Shown here in pieces: positions 11,191-19,098 of a DNA stretch of 24,468 bases. Position 1 is the first letter of the stretch. Each line of letters opens with the position of its first letter. The DNA is taken from NCBI GenBank assembly GCA_036897485.1, contig JAYMTF010001293.1, positions 1-24,468 on the forward strand, given 5' to 3'. The notes under the pieces are model-generated. The model worked only from the letters and a program-made list of their open reading frames with translations. It searched no databases and had not been told where the DNA came from. The position numbers and the translations under genes were made by a program. Origin of the DNA: Pelargonium nanum (lineage: Eukaryota; Streptophyta; Magnoliopsida; Geraniales; Geraniaceae).

Positions 11191-12637
11191 TCTCGCCTTC
11201 TACTTCAGATTTTGTAGCAAATAATGTTAATTTTGTTCTTTTTCAGTGGCAACCACGAGCGTGACTGGCCAGGATCTGGGTCCTTTTACGAGAATTTGGA
11301 TTCTGGTGGAGAATGTGGCGTGTTGGCTGAGACTATGTTCTATGCCCCTACAGAGAACCGGGATAAGTTCTGGTATGTGGGTATAGTATATGTCCAAATT
11401 GTGAAATTGTCGCTTTCTTCTTCCTCAATACCATTTTCCACATCGTTCTGATAAATTCTTCGTGATAAAAAGAATTCCTCTGAAGTTGAAAGGAAAGTTA
11501 GCTATACCGTCAGCTATACTAAATGATACTGAATGTTAGGCTCTAAAGAGGCTGCAAAGCCATATGATGGGATAGTATAGATGAGAATGCTTAGGTGAAT
11601 TTGTGATAACATTATGAAGGATAAGATCAAGATTGAGACTACGAGTAAAGATAAAAATCGGTTAAGGTGGTTTGAATATGAAGATTTGAGAGAATTCAAT
11701 TACGAGAAACTAAAATGGATATGGGTTAGGAAATGGAGCACCTTGGTCGTATTTTTGTATTTTGAGGTTGTTGGCGATGCTTATATGTATTTACCCATTA
11801 GTATTTTCTTTGACCAGGTATGCCACTGACTATGGCATGTTCCGATTCTGCATAGCTGACACCGAACACGATTGGAGAGAGGGAACAGAGCAATATAAGT
11901 TCATCGAGCAATGCCTATCATCGGTAGACAGACAAAAGCAACCTTGGCTCATCTTCCTCGCACACCGGGTGCTGGGTTATTCATCTGCACAATTTTACGC
12001 AGACGAAGGATCTTTTGCAGAGCCAATGGGAAGGGACAGCCTTCAAAAACTATGGCAAAAGTACAAGGTCGACATTGCCATCTACGGACATGCCCATCTC
12101 TACGAAAGAACATGTCCCATATACGAGGTACTCACTCTATAACAACTTCACACAAACGTTAAAGCCGTACCATATTAGTCAGGGCTGGCAATTTGTGTCT
12201 CAACACGTGACAAGACACGAAATAAGCATGTTTGGGCTCGTTTTGTAACTGTGTCGTGTTCGTGTCATATTCGCGTTTTCTCGCTGCATTCATGTAACTA
12301 TGGACTCCATACTTCTTTTTCCTTGTTGCAGAACATTTGCACCAGCAAAGAGAAACAACACTACAAGGGAAGCTTGAACGGGACGATACACGTGGTGGCT
12401 GGTGGCGGAGGAGCAAGCCTCACAGAATTCAGCACCCTCCGCCCCCAGTGGAGCTTTTTCAGGGACTACGATTACGGGTTCTTGAAACTTACAGCATTTG
12501 ACCACTCGAACCTGTTGTTCGAGTACAAGAAGAGCAGCGACGGGAAGGTCTTCGACTCGTTCACAATATCCAGGGATTATAGGGACATCTTGGCCTGCAC
12601 TTTTGATAGCTGCCCAAGTACAACCCTTGCATCTTGA
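8640..12637 (+). CDS. PAP27: Purple acid phosphatase, PAP27/PAP1-type (copy A), 12 exons
   Basis: Model: join(8640..8810, 9007..9098, 9305..9371, 9473..9595, 9706..9798, 9998..10127, 10374..10455, 10594..10726, 10931..11136, 11247..11372, 11818..12127, 12332..12637), 612 aa, the usual size of this family; all introns GT-AG. A signal peptide covers residues 1-23. Residues about 60-190 form the N-terminal domain of group Ib PAPs, then a fibronectin-like domain and the metallophosphatase domain. Metal motifs, in order, are GDMG (exon 8), GDLSY (Asp codon 11042-11044), GNHE (11248-11259), LAHR (exon 11) and GHAH (exon 11), so the seven metal-ligand positions are present. The enzymes hydrolyse phosphomonoesters at an Fe/Me centre outside the cell or in the vacuole. 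Databases call Arabidopsis PAP1 and PAP27 'probable inactive', probably because the kidney-bean His pair after VLMH is replaced (here LGYSS); activity is therefore uncertain. The C-terminal tail DSCPSTTLAS fits PAP27. A tandem paralogue lies 0.9 kb downstream. Confidence 0.93.
11155..11190. repeat. (CA)n(TA)n microsatellite in PAP copy A intron 9
   Basis: About ten CA units run directly into about eight TA units within the intron between exons 9 and 10. Compound dinucleotide tracts like this are commonly length-polymorphic. Confidence 0.9.
11581..11740 (+). mobile_element. RTE-type LINE relic (3' end of reverse transcriptase ORF) in PAP copy A intron 10
   Basis: The frame starting at 11581 reads MRMLR, a stop (TGA 11596-11598) where the family has Trp, then ICDN and MKDKIKIE, and later KDKNRLRWFEYEDLRE. 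This order (MRMLRW, then KDKIRNE, then LRWFGH) is the hallmark C-terminus of plant RTE-clade retrotransposon polyproteins. Only about 50 codons remain. Boundaries and target-site duplications were not found. It explains why this intron (445 bp) is longer than most others in the gene. Confidence 0.6.
12178..12295. mobile_element. Short copy of the 'GGCTGGCAATT / ACACGA' repeat family in PAP copy A intron 11
   Basis: Starts CAGGGCTGGCAATTTGTGTC at 12180 and continues with ACACGTGACAAGACACGA and GTGTCGTGTTCGTGTC. This word set matches the ends of the longer element at 17767-18227 and a copy in intron 1 of the next gene. It appears to be a short, probably non-autonomous, repeat; the class is not established. 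Confidence 0.5.
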
Positions 12638-12685
12638 TCTGTATTTACAAAGAAAACATTTTGTTACCTTTTTTATTATTTGTTG

Positions 12686-12691
12686 AATAAA
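12686..12691 (+). terminator. Polyadenylation signal AATAAA of PAP copy A
   Basis: AATAAA lies 49 bases after the stop codon in a T-rich context, a normal position for a plant near-upstream element. Confidence 0.6.
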
Positions 12692-13505
12692 GATTCATGT
12701 TTTTCCTCTATGCTCTGCGCCATTTTCATGATCAATCTTGAACTCGTTTGTTGATCGAGTCATTGGTTTTGAATAAAAAATGCTTGTAAACTTATCGCTT
12801 CACTTTTTCTCAGTTCTAACCTGATATTATAATCGGGTTGAATCAATTTGACCCAAAAATTCAAAGTTCAAGTAATTATATGAATTAAAGATAGTGAGTA
12901 AATCAATAAAATTTTGAAAGTTTAAGAACCTAAGTTGACATTGCATCCAAAATTTCAAGTTCAAATGACTTCTTCACTTTCACTATAACCCTTCTCTGTA
13001 TCATTAATTTCAAATGTGCCACTACCAGCAAATACAACCTCTTACACCAATATCTTCCTTGTAAACTTACAAAATAAAAAATGCATAATTCATTATCAAG
13101 ATTTGTTTGTTAAAACCAGAAAGACAAAAACAAAACAAAATCCATGTTCTTTATGTTATGCAAATGCTAAAAGATGACACTCCATCTACTCTTGCATTCA
13201 CATAATCACATTCTTTTTGGATCTTTAAACAACCTCACCACCTTTATCTTTCTCTTCAAATCTCCAAGAACTCCATTAAAATACATGCCCTCATGCATAG
13301 CTCATCTATTATATTTTCAGTTAACATTTCACCAAAAATATTGATTTCTTGACCCAAAACTATTGATTGTACTCATGTTCTCTGAACAATGTACATAATT
13401 TTTATCAGACAACAACAGTTTCATTAGTACATTTTAATGGAGTTTATAGAGAATCTTTTGTTTCTTGATAATAGTTAACATGTTAATTGTTTTTGTTGAT
13501 TTTAG
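12692..13505 (+). promoter_or_regulatory. Intergenic/promoter and leader region of PAP copy B
   Basis: No gene is visible. The end reads as a possible leader-intron acceptor (TTGATTTTAG ending at 13505) 12 bases before the start codon, parallel to the acceptor before copy A. The leader exon itself was not located. Sequence is AT-rich, and the tandem repeat array found before copy A is absent, so any regulation by that array is not shared. Confidence 0.35.
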
Positions 13506-13517
13506 AGATTGGGAAGA

Positions 13518-16500
13518 ATGATGAGAGCTCTTGGAGTGATGGTTTTGATGGTTCTTGCAAGAATCAAGATTGTTGCAGGGTCTGCGGATCATGAAGACCA
13601 TCCTCTTGCAAGAATTGATATTGGGAAGACACAGTTTGCTTTCAATCAAGCCACCTATGTCAGAGTCTTTCCTCGAGTTCTTGGATTGCGAGTAAGTTTC
13701 TTTACATAAATTTTAGAGCTAGCAATTCGTGCGTGCAGTGTTCGCGCTGCGTTAAAGTCTGGCCATGTGTCATATGGTCCAACACGAACACCGATATGTA
13801 TATGAGAAGTGAGAACGCAACATGAACGCAATATGTTCAACTAAATGAACAGGGTTGACTCAGCATGAGACAAACTAACATGTTTTACACGATAAGACCA
13901 ATACATGTTTGATGACGCTCTCCAACACGATTAAATACCACAAATGTTTTCCTGTATTAGGGTCGTAATTCGGAGTGGGTGACTTTGGTTTACAGCACTC
14001 CAAGTCCTTCCAACAATGACTGGATTGGAGTATTTTCTCCTGCTAATATCAAGTACGTATTAATTAATATTTCTGTTGTTGCTGCTATGATTTGAATATC
14101 TAATATTTCGAATTTATTTTCCACGATTTTCAGCTATTCAACTTGTCCCGATGAAAATCCGAACCCTCCATTGTTGTGTTCTGCACCTATTAAGGTTCGT
14201 TTTGTAATCAACTTGTAGCTCATTTCACAAAACAACACAAGATTTGAACAATTTTATGTTCTTCTCAAATTCGCAGTACCAATTCGCAAATTACTCCGAT
14301 CATGACTACACAAGTACTGGAAGAGGAACTCTAACACTTCAGTTAATCAATCAGAGATCGGACTTCTCATTTGCACTATTTTCCGGTGGACTATCAAATG
14401 TATGTATGAGTTTTGTCACCTTTTACAGTGCTAGTTTTGACAAATTCTTTTTGCAATACGTTATGTTTTCTATGCTACAGCCGAAGCTGGTGGCATTGTC
14501 AAATACAGTAAGTTTTGAGAACCCGAAAGCTCCGGTGTACCCGCGCTTATCGCAGGGAAAAGAATGGAACTCGGTAAGTTCTGTATGAGAATCTTGTTTC
14601 CATTCCGATTCTTGATTCACATTCCTCGTGAAATTTTTAATCCATTTCACATACTCAGATGGTTGTGAAATGGACGAGTGGGTATGGAGTAGGCGAAGCA
14701 GAATCGTTTGTGGAATGGGGGCGAGAGGGCGGGGCCCGCTCGCGTTCCTCAGCTGGGACATTGACATTTGATCGCGGGACCATGTGTGGTATGCGACATT
14801 CTGATGCAACTTTTATTAGAAATGACAGTCGAAAAACCGCTTTAGAAAAAACTCTAGTTCTTCAAAATACTTAGAAATACCCAAAATCAAAATAAATCAA
14901 AAATTATTAAAATGACCGAAACGCCCCCTAAGCCGTTTTGCTTAGGCTCACAAAGTTTCACACATTTTAATGTTGTCTATGGACGTAGGTGCGCCTGCGA
15001 GGACAGTAGGATGGCGCGATCCGGGTTTTTTACACACTAGCTTTTTGAGGGACTTGTGGCCTAACACATGGTATGTTAATGTAACATCTTCCATCAGAAT
15101 TAAGGTTGCGTTTAGATTAGAATTTTTCCGCACCTTGACATAAGTGTTGTTATTGATTATGTAGGTACACATACAGGTTGGGACATAGATTATCGAATGG
15201 AGAATATGTTTGGGGCCGCGAATACAGTTTCAAATCACCTCCTTTTCGCGGACAAGACTCATTGCAGCGCATAGTCATTTTCGGAGACATGGGAAAGGTT
15301 TAACTTGATGTGCAATACCTATAAATGCGTATTATCTGCAATTTTTGCGATGTGTTCTAATATGTTTTTCTCTTAGAGTGAAGTTGATGGATCGAATGAG
15401 AACAACAACTATCAACCCGGGTCTCAAAACACTACTAAACAGCTCGTCGATGACTTGGAGAACATCGACATGGTGTTCCACATTGGAGGCATAAGTTATG
15501 CAAAGGGATATGTTTCTCAATGGGACCAATTCACTGCACAGATTGAGCCTATTGCCTCTACCATTCCTTACATGATAGCAAGGTTTGTGCCAACTTTCTT
15601 GTGCTCTTTATCGAATTGTTTGAGTTGTTTTTGTTGCGATTAAAGCGGGTTCTTGATTGTCCGTTGCAGTGGAAACAGCGAGCTTGATTGGCCCGGAACA
15701 GGATCGTTCTACGGGAACAATGATTCGGGAGGAGAATGTGGAGTCCTGGCTGAGAACATGTTTCATGTTCCTGCAGAGGATGGAGCTAAGTTCTGGTATG
15801 TGAACACAGTACTAATATGAATTGTTACTTTTACTGATATAATGAGAATAGGGACAATTAGACAGCGTTTGGATTGAAAAAATTAGAATAGGAACGGGAA
15901 TCAAGAATGAGATTCTCGTTCCAAAAACATTCTCGTGAGGTAAAAATGTTCCTAAATAGTCCCCTCGGTGTCCATTTTTGTTACAATTTGGTCTCTTTAG
16001 TATCCATTTTATGTTTTATTGCTCACAGTTTTGCCTTCATCATTTCTGTTCCACCAGGTACTCAGCTGATTATGGCATGTTTCGTTTCTGCGTAGCGAAC
16101 ACAGAACATGATTGGCGCGAAGGGTCCGAGCAATACCAGTTTCTTGAACGTTGCTTCGCGTCTGTCAATAGGCAAATGCAGCCATGGCTCGTCTTCCTCG
16201 CGCATAGAGTTTTGGGTTACTCTTCTAGTAGATTCTACGCGGACGATGGATCTTTCGGAGAGCCAATGGGGAGAGACTCTATCCAGAATCTGATGCACAA
16301 GTACAAGGTTGACATTGCCATTTATGGACATGTACATAGTTATGAAAGAACATGTCCCATTCACCAGGTAAATAGTACAAAACACAATCCTGAAACTATC
16401 TCTTGTTTGCTATCAATGATCTTTAGATTTTGGGCAAATTGCACATCTTGTTTGTGCTTAACATTTGACACGAATATTAAACATGTCGTGTTCTTATTGT

Positions 16501-16857
16501 CACGTTTGTAAATGAGACTACGTATAATGTACTTATCTGTAATTTACCCTAAGATTTTTTCATTTTCTTGATTTGGTGCAGAACATTTGCACCAGAAATG
16601 AGAAGGATCTTTACAAGGGAAGCTTGAATGGGACAATACATGTGGTTGCCGGGGGCGGCGGAGCAAATCTGTCAGAGTTTAGCAACATTGGAACCAAATG
16701 GAGTGTGTTCAGAGACTATGATTATGGATTTGTGAAACTCACATCAATTAACAGATCACAGCTGTTGTTTGAGTACAAGAAGAGCAGTGATGGTAGGGTT
16801 TATGACTTGTTCAGAATATCCAGAGAGTATAGGGACATCTTGGCCTCACAAACATGA
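13518..16857 (+). CDS. PAP27/PAP1-type paralogue (copy B) with substituted active-site residues, 12 exons
   Basis: Model: join(13518..13691, 13961..14052, 14134..14194, 14277..14399, 14481..14573, 14659..14788, 14989..15070, 15165..15297, 15377..15582, 15670..15795, 16058..16367, 16582..16857), 601 aa. All introns are GT-AG and the frame is open throughout. Exons 2 and 4-11 have exactly the same lengths as in copy A. A signal peptide is present (MMRALGVMVLMVLARIK, then IVAGSA). Domain order is as in copy A, but GDxxY reads GGISY (Gly codon 15488-15490) and GNHE reads GNSE (Ser codon 15677-15679). GDMG, LAHR and GHVH are kept, and ADTEHDW has become ANTEHDW. The metal-bridging Asp and the catalytic His are therefore gone, which should abolish normal phosphatase activity. 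The last exon is 30 bp shorter, losing the C-terminal tail seen in copy A. It may be a pseudoenzyme or an early pseudogene. Confidence 0.9.
13713..13930. mobile_element. Degenerate 'CTRGCAATTCGTG / ACACGA' repeat copy in PAP copy B intron 1
   Basis: Begins GAGCTAGCAATTCGTGCGTG at 13716 and continues with GTGTTCGCGC, CCAACACGAACACC and CCAACACGATT. It fills most of the intron between exons 1 and 2 and shares words with the copies at 12178-12295 and 17767-18227. Edges are imprecise. Confidence 0.4.
15861..15935. mobile_element. Fragment resembling the 'GCGTTTGGATT' MITE family in PAP copy B intron 10
   Basis: TTA then GACAGCGTTTGGATTG at 15861-15876 resembles the terminal repeat of the MITE at 21248-21417. 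It is followed by a hairpin-like GGAACGGGAATC with GATTCTCGTTCC (about 15892-15923). No second terminus was found, so this is a fragment at most. Confidence 0.35.
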
Positions 16858-16913
16858 GCTTTGATTCATGGAACATCACAATAATGAATTGTATTTTCAA
16901 TTTTTTAATAAGA

Positions 16914-16919
16914 AATAAA
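16914..16919 (+). terminator. Polyadenylation signal AATAAA of PAP copy B
   Basis: AATAAA, overlapping a second AATAAA, lies 57 bases after the stop codon in an A/T-rich stretch. The position is similar to that in copy A. Confidence 0.6.
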
Positions 16920-17195
16920 TAAAATTATGGGTAAAAAAATGAACTTGATTCATGGAATTGCTTACTGGTTTCTATTTTTGATTCTGGATGAGAAAAAAAG
17001 AAAAGAAAAAATATTGATTCTTCATTGACATGAGCAACACATTGTCTGTGAAGCTTCAACTGAACAATTGCAACATCAGGAAAAAAATATCTGAATTGTA
17101 GCTTCCATCAACTGTGAGGCCATTGGTGGTTACAAATAGGAGACAGATTATCAGTAGAGCAAGCTCTGAAATTAAAAGAACGGGATCAATAGAGC

Positions 17196-17281
17196 TTCCT
17201 AGGATCCTTCAGAGGTCTCAGGTTCGAGCCTCGGTTGGTACGCTTGCTTATCAGAAAAATAAAAGATAGAGGTTCCTAGGA
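17196..17281 (+). mobile_element. 5'-truncated tRNA-type SINE with 9-bp target-site duplication
   Basis: TTCCTAGGA occurs at 17196-17204 and 17273-17281. Between them are 68 bp holding a Pol III B-box-like GGTTCGAGCCTC (17221-17232), then GGTTGGTACGCTTGCTTATC and an A-rich tail. The layout fits a truncated tRNA-derived SINE. It sits just beyond the broken splice donor of the pseudogene. Confidence 0.5.
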
Positions 17282-17480
17282 AGAAAAGGAGACTAGTTAA
17301 GTCTTCCTATTTGATTAGGTTTTTCTATTTCCTATTTGCTTTGGTCTTCTTGCTTCTATATAATCCTATTATTGTATCATTGGTAACATACATTACAATA
17401 CAAGAATACCTAGTTTTTGCTTATTAGTCTTTAGTTTTGCTCTTTGTGTTTGGTTCGGTACAAGAGGACAAGAGAAGGAT
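17282..17480 (+). other. LTR-like promoter/leader segment (uncertain)
   Basis: Contains TTCTATATAATCC (TATA-like, about 17354-17366) followed by a short A/T/C-rich leader with ACATACATTACAATAC. The composition is like the R/U5 part of a Copia LTR. No TG...CA ends, primer-binding site or coding region were found, so this is only a suspicion. Confidence 0.2.
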
Positions 17481-17766
17481 TGTGCTTGTTTTCATGGCAA
17501 GTCTTGGCGGTGAGTTTTGTTCGTTTGGTTTGGGTTCGTTTTGGTTTCATTTGTTTGGTTTGGTTTGGTTTTGATTAATTAATTTGGTTTGGATTTGAGT
17601 GATTTTTGGCATAGCAAGTTATGAAGTTAAAAGCTTCTTTGGTTGGTGAGGCTTTGGTTCACAATTTGTAACCTCTTGTGAATACTCTATGCTAGTTTTC
17701 ACAATATCCATTATCTGTTCAGTGTGAACTTGAACAATCTTGATCCAGTAAGATTATGAAAACTTA

Positions 17767-18227
17767 CGGGTGAGAATTCGCGTTCGCGTCGTGTTGAAAG
17801 TTTAATACCCTTTTAAATGGGTCAACACGAATTCAACTCGTACACGAACACGACATGTTTGAAAACGGGTTGACACGACACAATAGACACGTTTATTAAT
17901 CGGGTTTGTGTTAACCCGACACGACATGACACGATTACATAAACAGGTTTAGGTTGACACGACTCAACTCGACACGATTAGCTTATATGAGTCATTGTTG
18001 ACCCGATTATTTATTTAAATGACCTTCAATTAGTTTTTTTTAATTACAAGTATGCCCTTAAAAATGTTTGATTATAAACTGGTCAAATGACACGATAAGA
18101 ACCCGTTTAATTAAACGGGTTATGAGGATTCAACGCGAACACGGTACGAACCCGTTTAAGAGAATCCATATCTGCATAACTTCGTATTCGTGCCGTGTCC
18201 CAGGTTATGACCCAAATTGCCAGCCCC
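17767..18227. mobile_element. ~460-bp non-autonomous element rich in CGACACGA words
   Basis: The left end GGGTGAGAATTCGCGTTCG and the inverted right end (GGGGCTGGCAATTTGGGTC on the minus strand, ending about 18227) are imperfect terminal inverted repeats. The interior has many ACACGA, CGACACGA and AACCCGTTTAA/AAACGGGTT words. No open frame is long enough for a transposase. Target-site duplication was not clear. It lies within the intron of the broken gene, about 70 bp before its second exon. Confidence 0.55.
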
Positions 18228-18468
18228 ATAAAAACTATCTGACATATACAATTCTAGTGTTCAAGTTGCTAATTACTCATCTGTATAAATGACAGGTTCG
18301 GCGAATGGAATGCTTCTTCTTTTTCTTGGGATCACTATTGGTTTTTTAGTTGCAAACCAAAGAGAAATGAAGAGATTGTTGAAGGAGTCTGAGAATTTGG
18401 TTCAAGATTTAACTGAGGAGCTTGAGATGGTAGCATTTTCTTTTTGGAAAGAACTCAATAGTAATGAT

Positions 18469-18648
18469 TTTGAATCTGTAGATGAGCATCTGAATGAAGA
18501 TCAAGAACCAGATAAAGCTGAGTTGATGAATAGCATTAAGGAGCAACTTGAAGCTAATTTTGTATCTGTAGATGAGCATCTGAATGAAGATCAAGAACCA
18601 GATAAAACTGAGTTAATGAATAGCATTGAGGAGCAACTTGAAGATGAA
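18469..18648 (+). repeat. 90-bp coding tandem duplication
   Basis: Two adjacent 30-codon units, 18469-18558 and 18559-18648, encode nearly the same segment (SVDEHLNEDQEPDK, then ELMNSI and EQLE). They differ by only a few substitutions, so the duplication is recent relative to the other changes in this gene. Confidence 0.9.
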
Positions 18649-18800
18649 GATGAAGATGAAGATGAAGATGAAGATGAAGATGATGAAGATGAAGATGAAG
18701 ATGATGATGATGAGGAAGATGATGATGAGGAAGAAGATGATGAGAAGCAACTTGAAGCTGATTTAGAGAAGTTGGAAGAAGATGATAATGATGATGATGA
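18643..18800 (+). repeat. (GATGAA)n/(GAT)n microsatellite coding for Asp/Glu
   Basis: GATGAA hexamers pass into GATGAT/GAGGAA repeats, giving an almost pure acidic run in the reading frame. A further GAT tract is at 18859-18874. On the minus strand this makes a His-rich shadow frame that I do not consider a gene. Confidence 0.9.
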
Positions 18801-18849
18801 TGATGAGCCCTGGATGCATATGATGAGATGTATGAGAATGACAGTATTG

Positions 18850-18882
<33 letters not shown>

Positions 18883-19098
18883 TATAGAGTAGGTTGTTCA
18901 TATATCTGATCCAAATATCCTCATTTATACAAATTAAAACATCGCGTCCCATACGTTTCTAGGGTTTTTAGTATCAGCAATGCCAAACGCGAGAATGTAA
19001 AATCTTTTCATTCCCAGTTCTCATATTCACATAAATGATAAAACCATTCAATTGACTGCATGTTTAAACATTTATTTTCAATATAAAGCATTTGACAA

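Larger units (their letters stand above)
17030..18909 (+). pseudogene. Broken gene for a transit-peptide/membrane/coiled-coil acidic protein (POLAR-like at best)
   Basis: Exon 1 (17030-17183) reads MSNTLSVKLQLNNCNIRKK, an in-frame stop TAG at 17099-17101, then VRPLVVTNRRQIISRASS and EIKRTG. It resembles a plastid transit region. Exon 2 begins after AG at 18295 and joins in the same phase (G|GT): SANGMLLLFLGITIGFLV (membrane segment), then KRLLKESENLVQDLTEELEM (coiled coil), a 30-codon tandem duplication and a long Asp/Glu run. The donor after exon 1 is GA rather than GT. A one-base deletion near 18808-18812 shifts the frame: the other frame continues DAYDEMYENDSIDD and stops at 18885-18887, whereas the open frame runs into an artificial Met-rich tail. 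Three independent lesions argue for a pseudogene. Exon 2 alone could still be expressed from ATG 18289. The family name is uncertain. Confidence 0.55.

Noticed and set aside
11614..11829. Extra PAP exon in copy A intron 10
   Set aside because: The frame matches an RTE element, and the PAP reading frame joins perfectly from 11372 to 11818 without it.
14927..14946. Hairpin CCTAAG...CTTAGG in PAP copy B intron 6
   Set aside because: A six-base stem with an eight-base loop is expected by chance and has no further support.
13518..16857. Calling PAP copy B a plain pseudogene
   Set aside because: No stop, frameshift or broken splice site was found in 12 exons; only active-site residues changed. 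Pseudoenzyme is kept as the working call.
18554..18952. His-rich open frame on the minus strand opposite the GAT repeats
   Set aside because: It is the complement of the GATGAA microsatellite (ATC/TTC and CAT codons) and has no domain or family resemblance.
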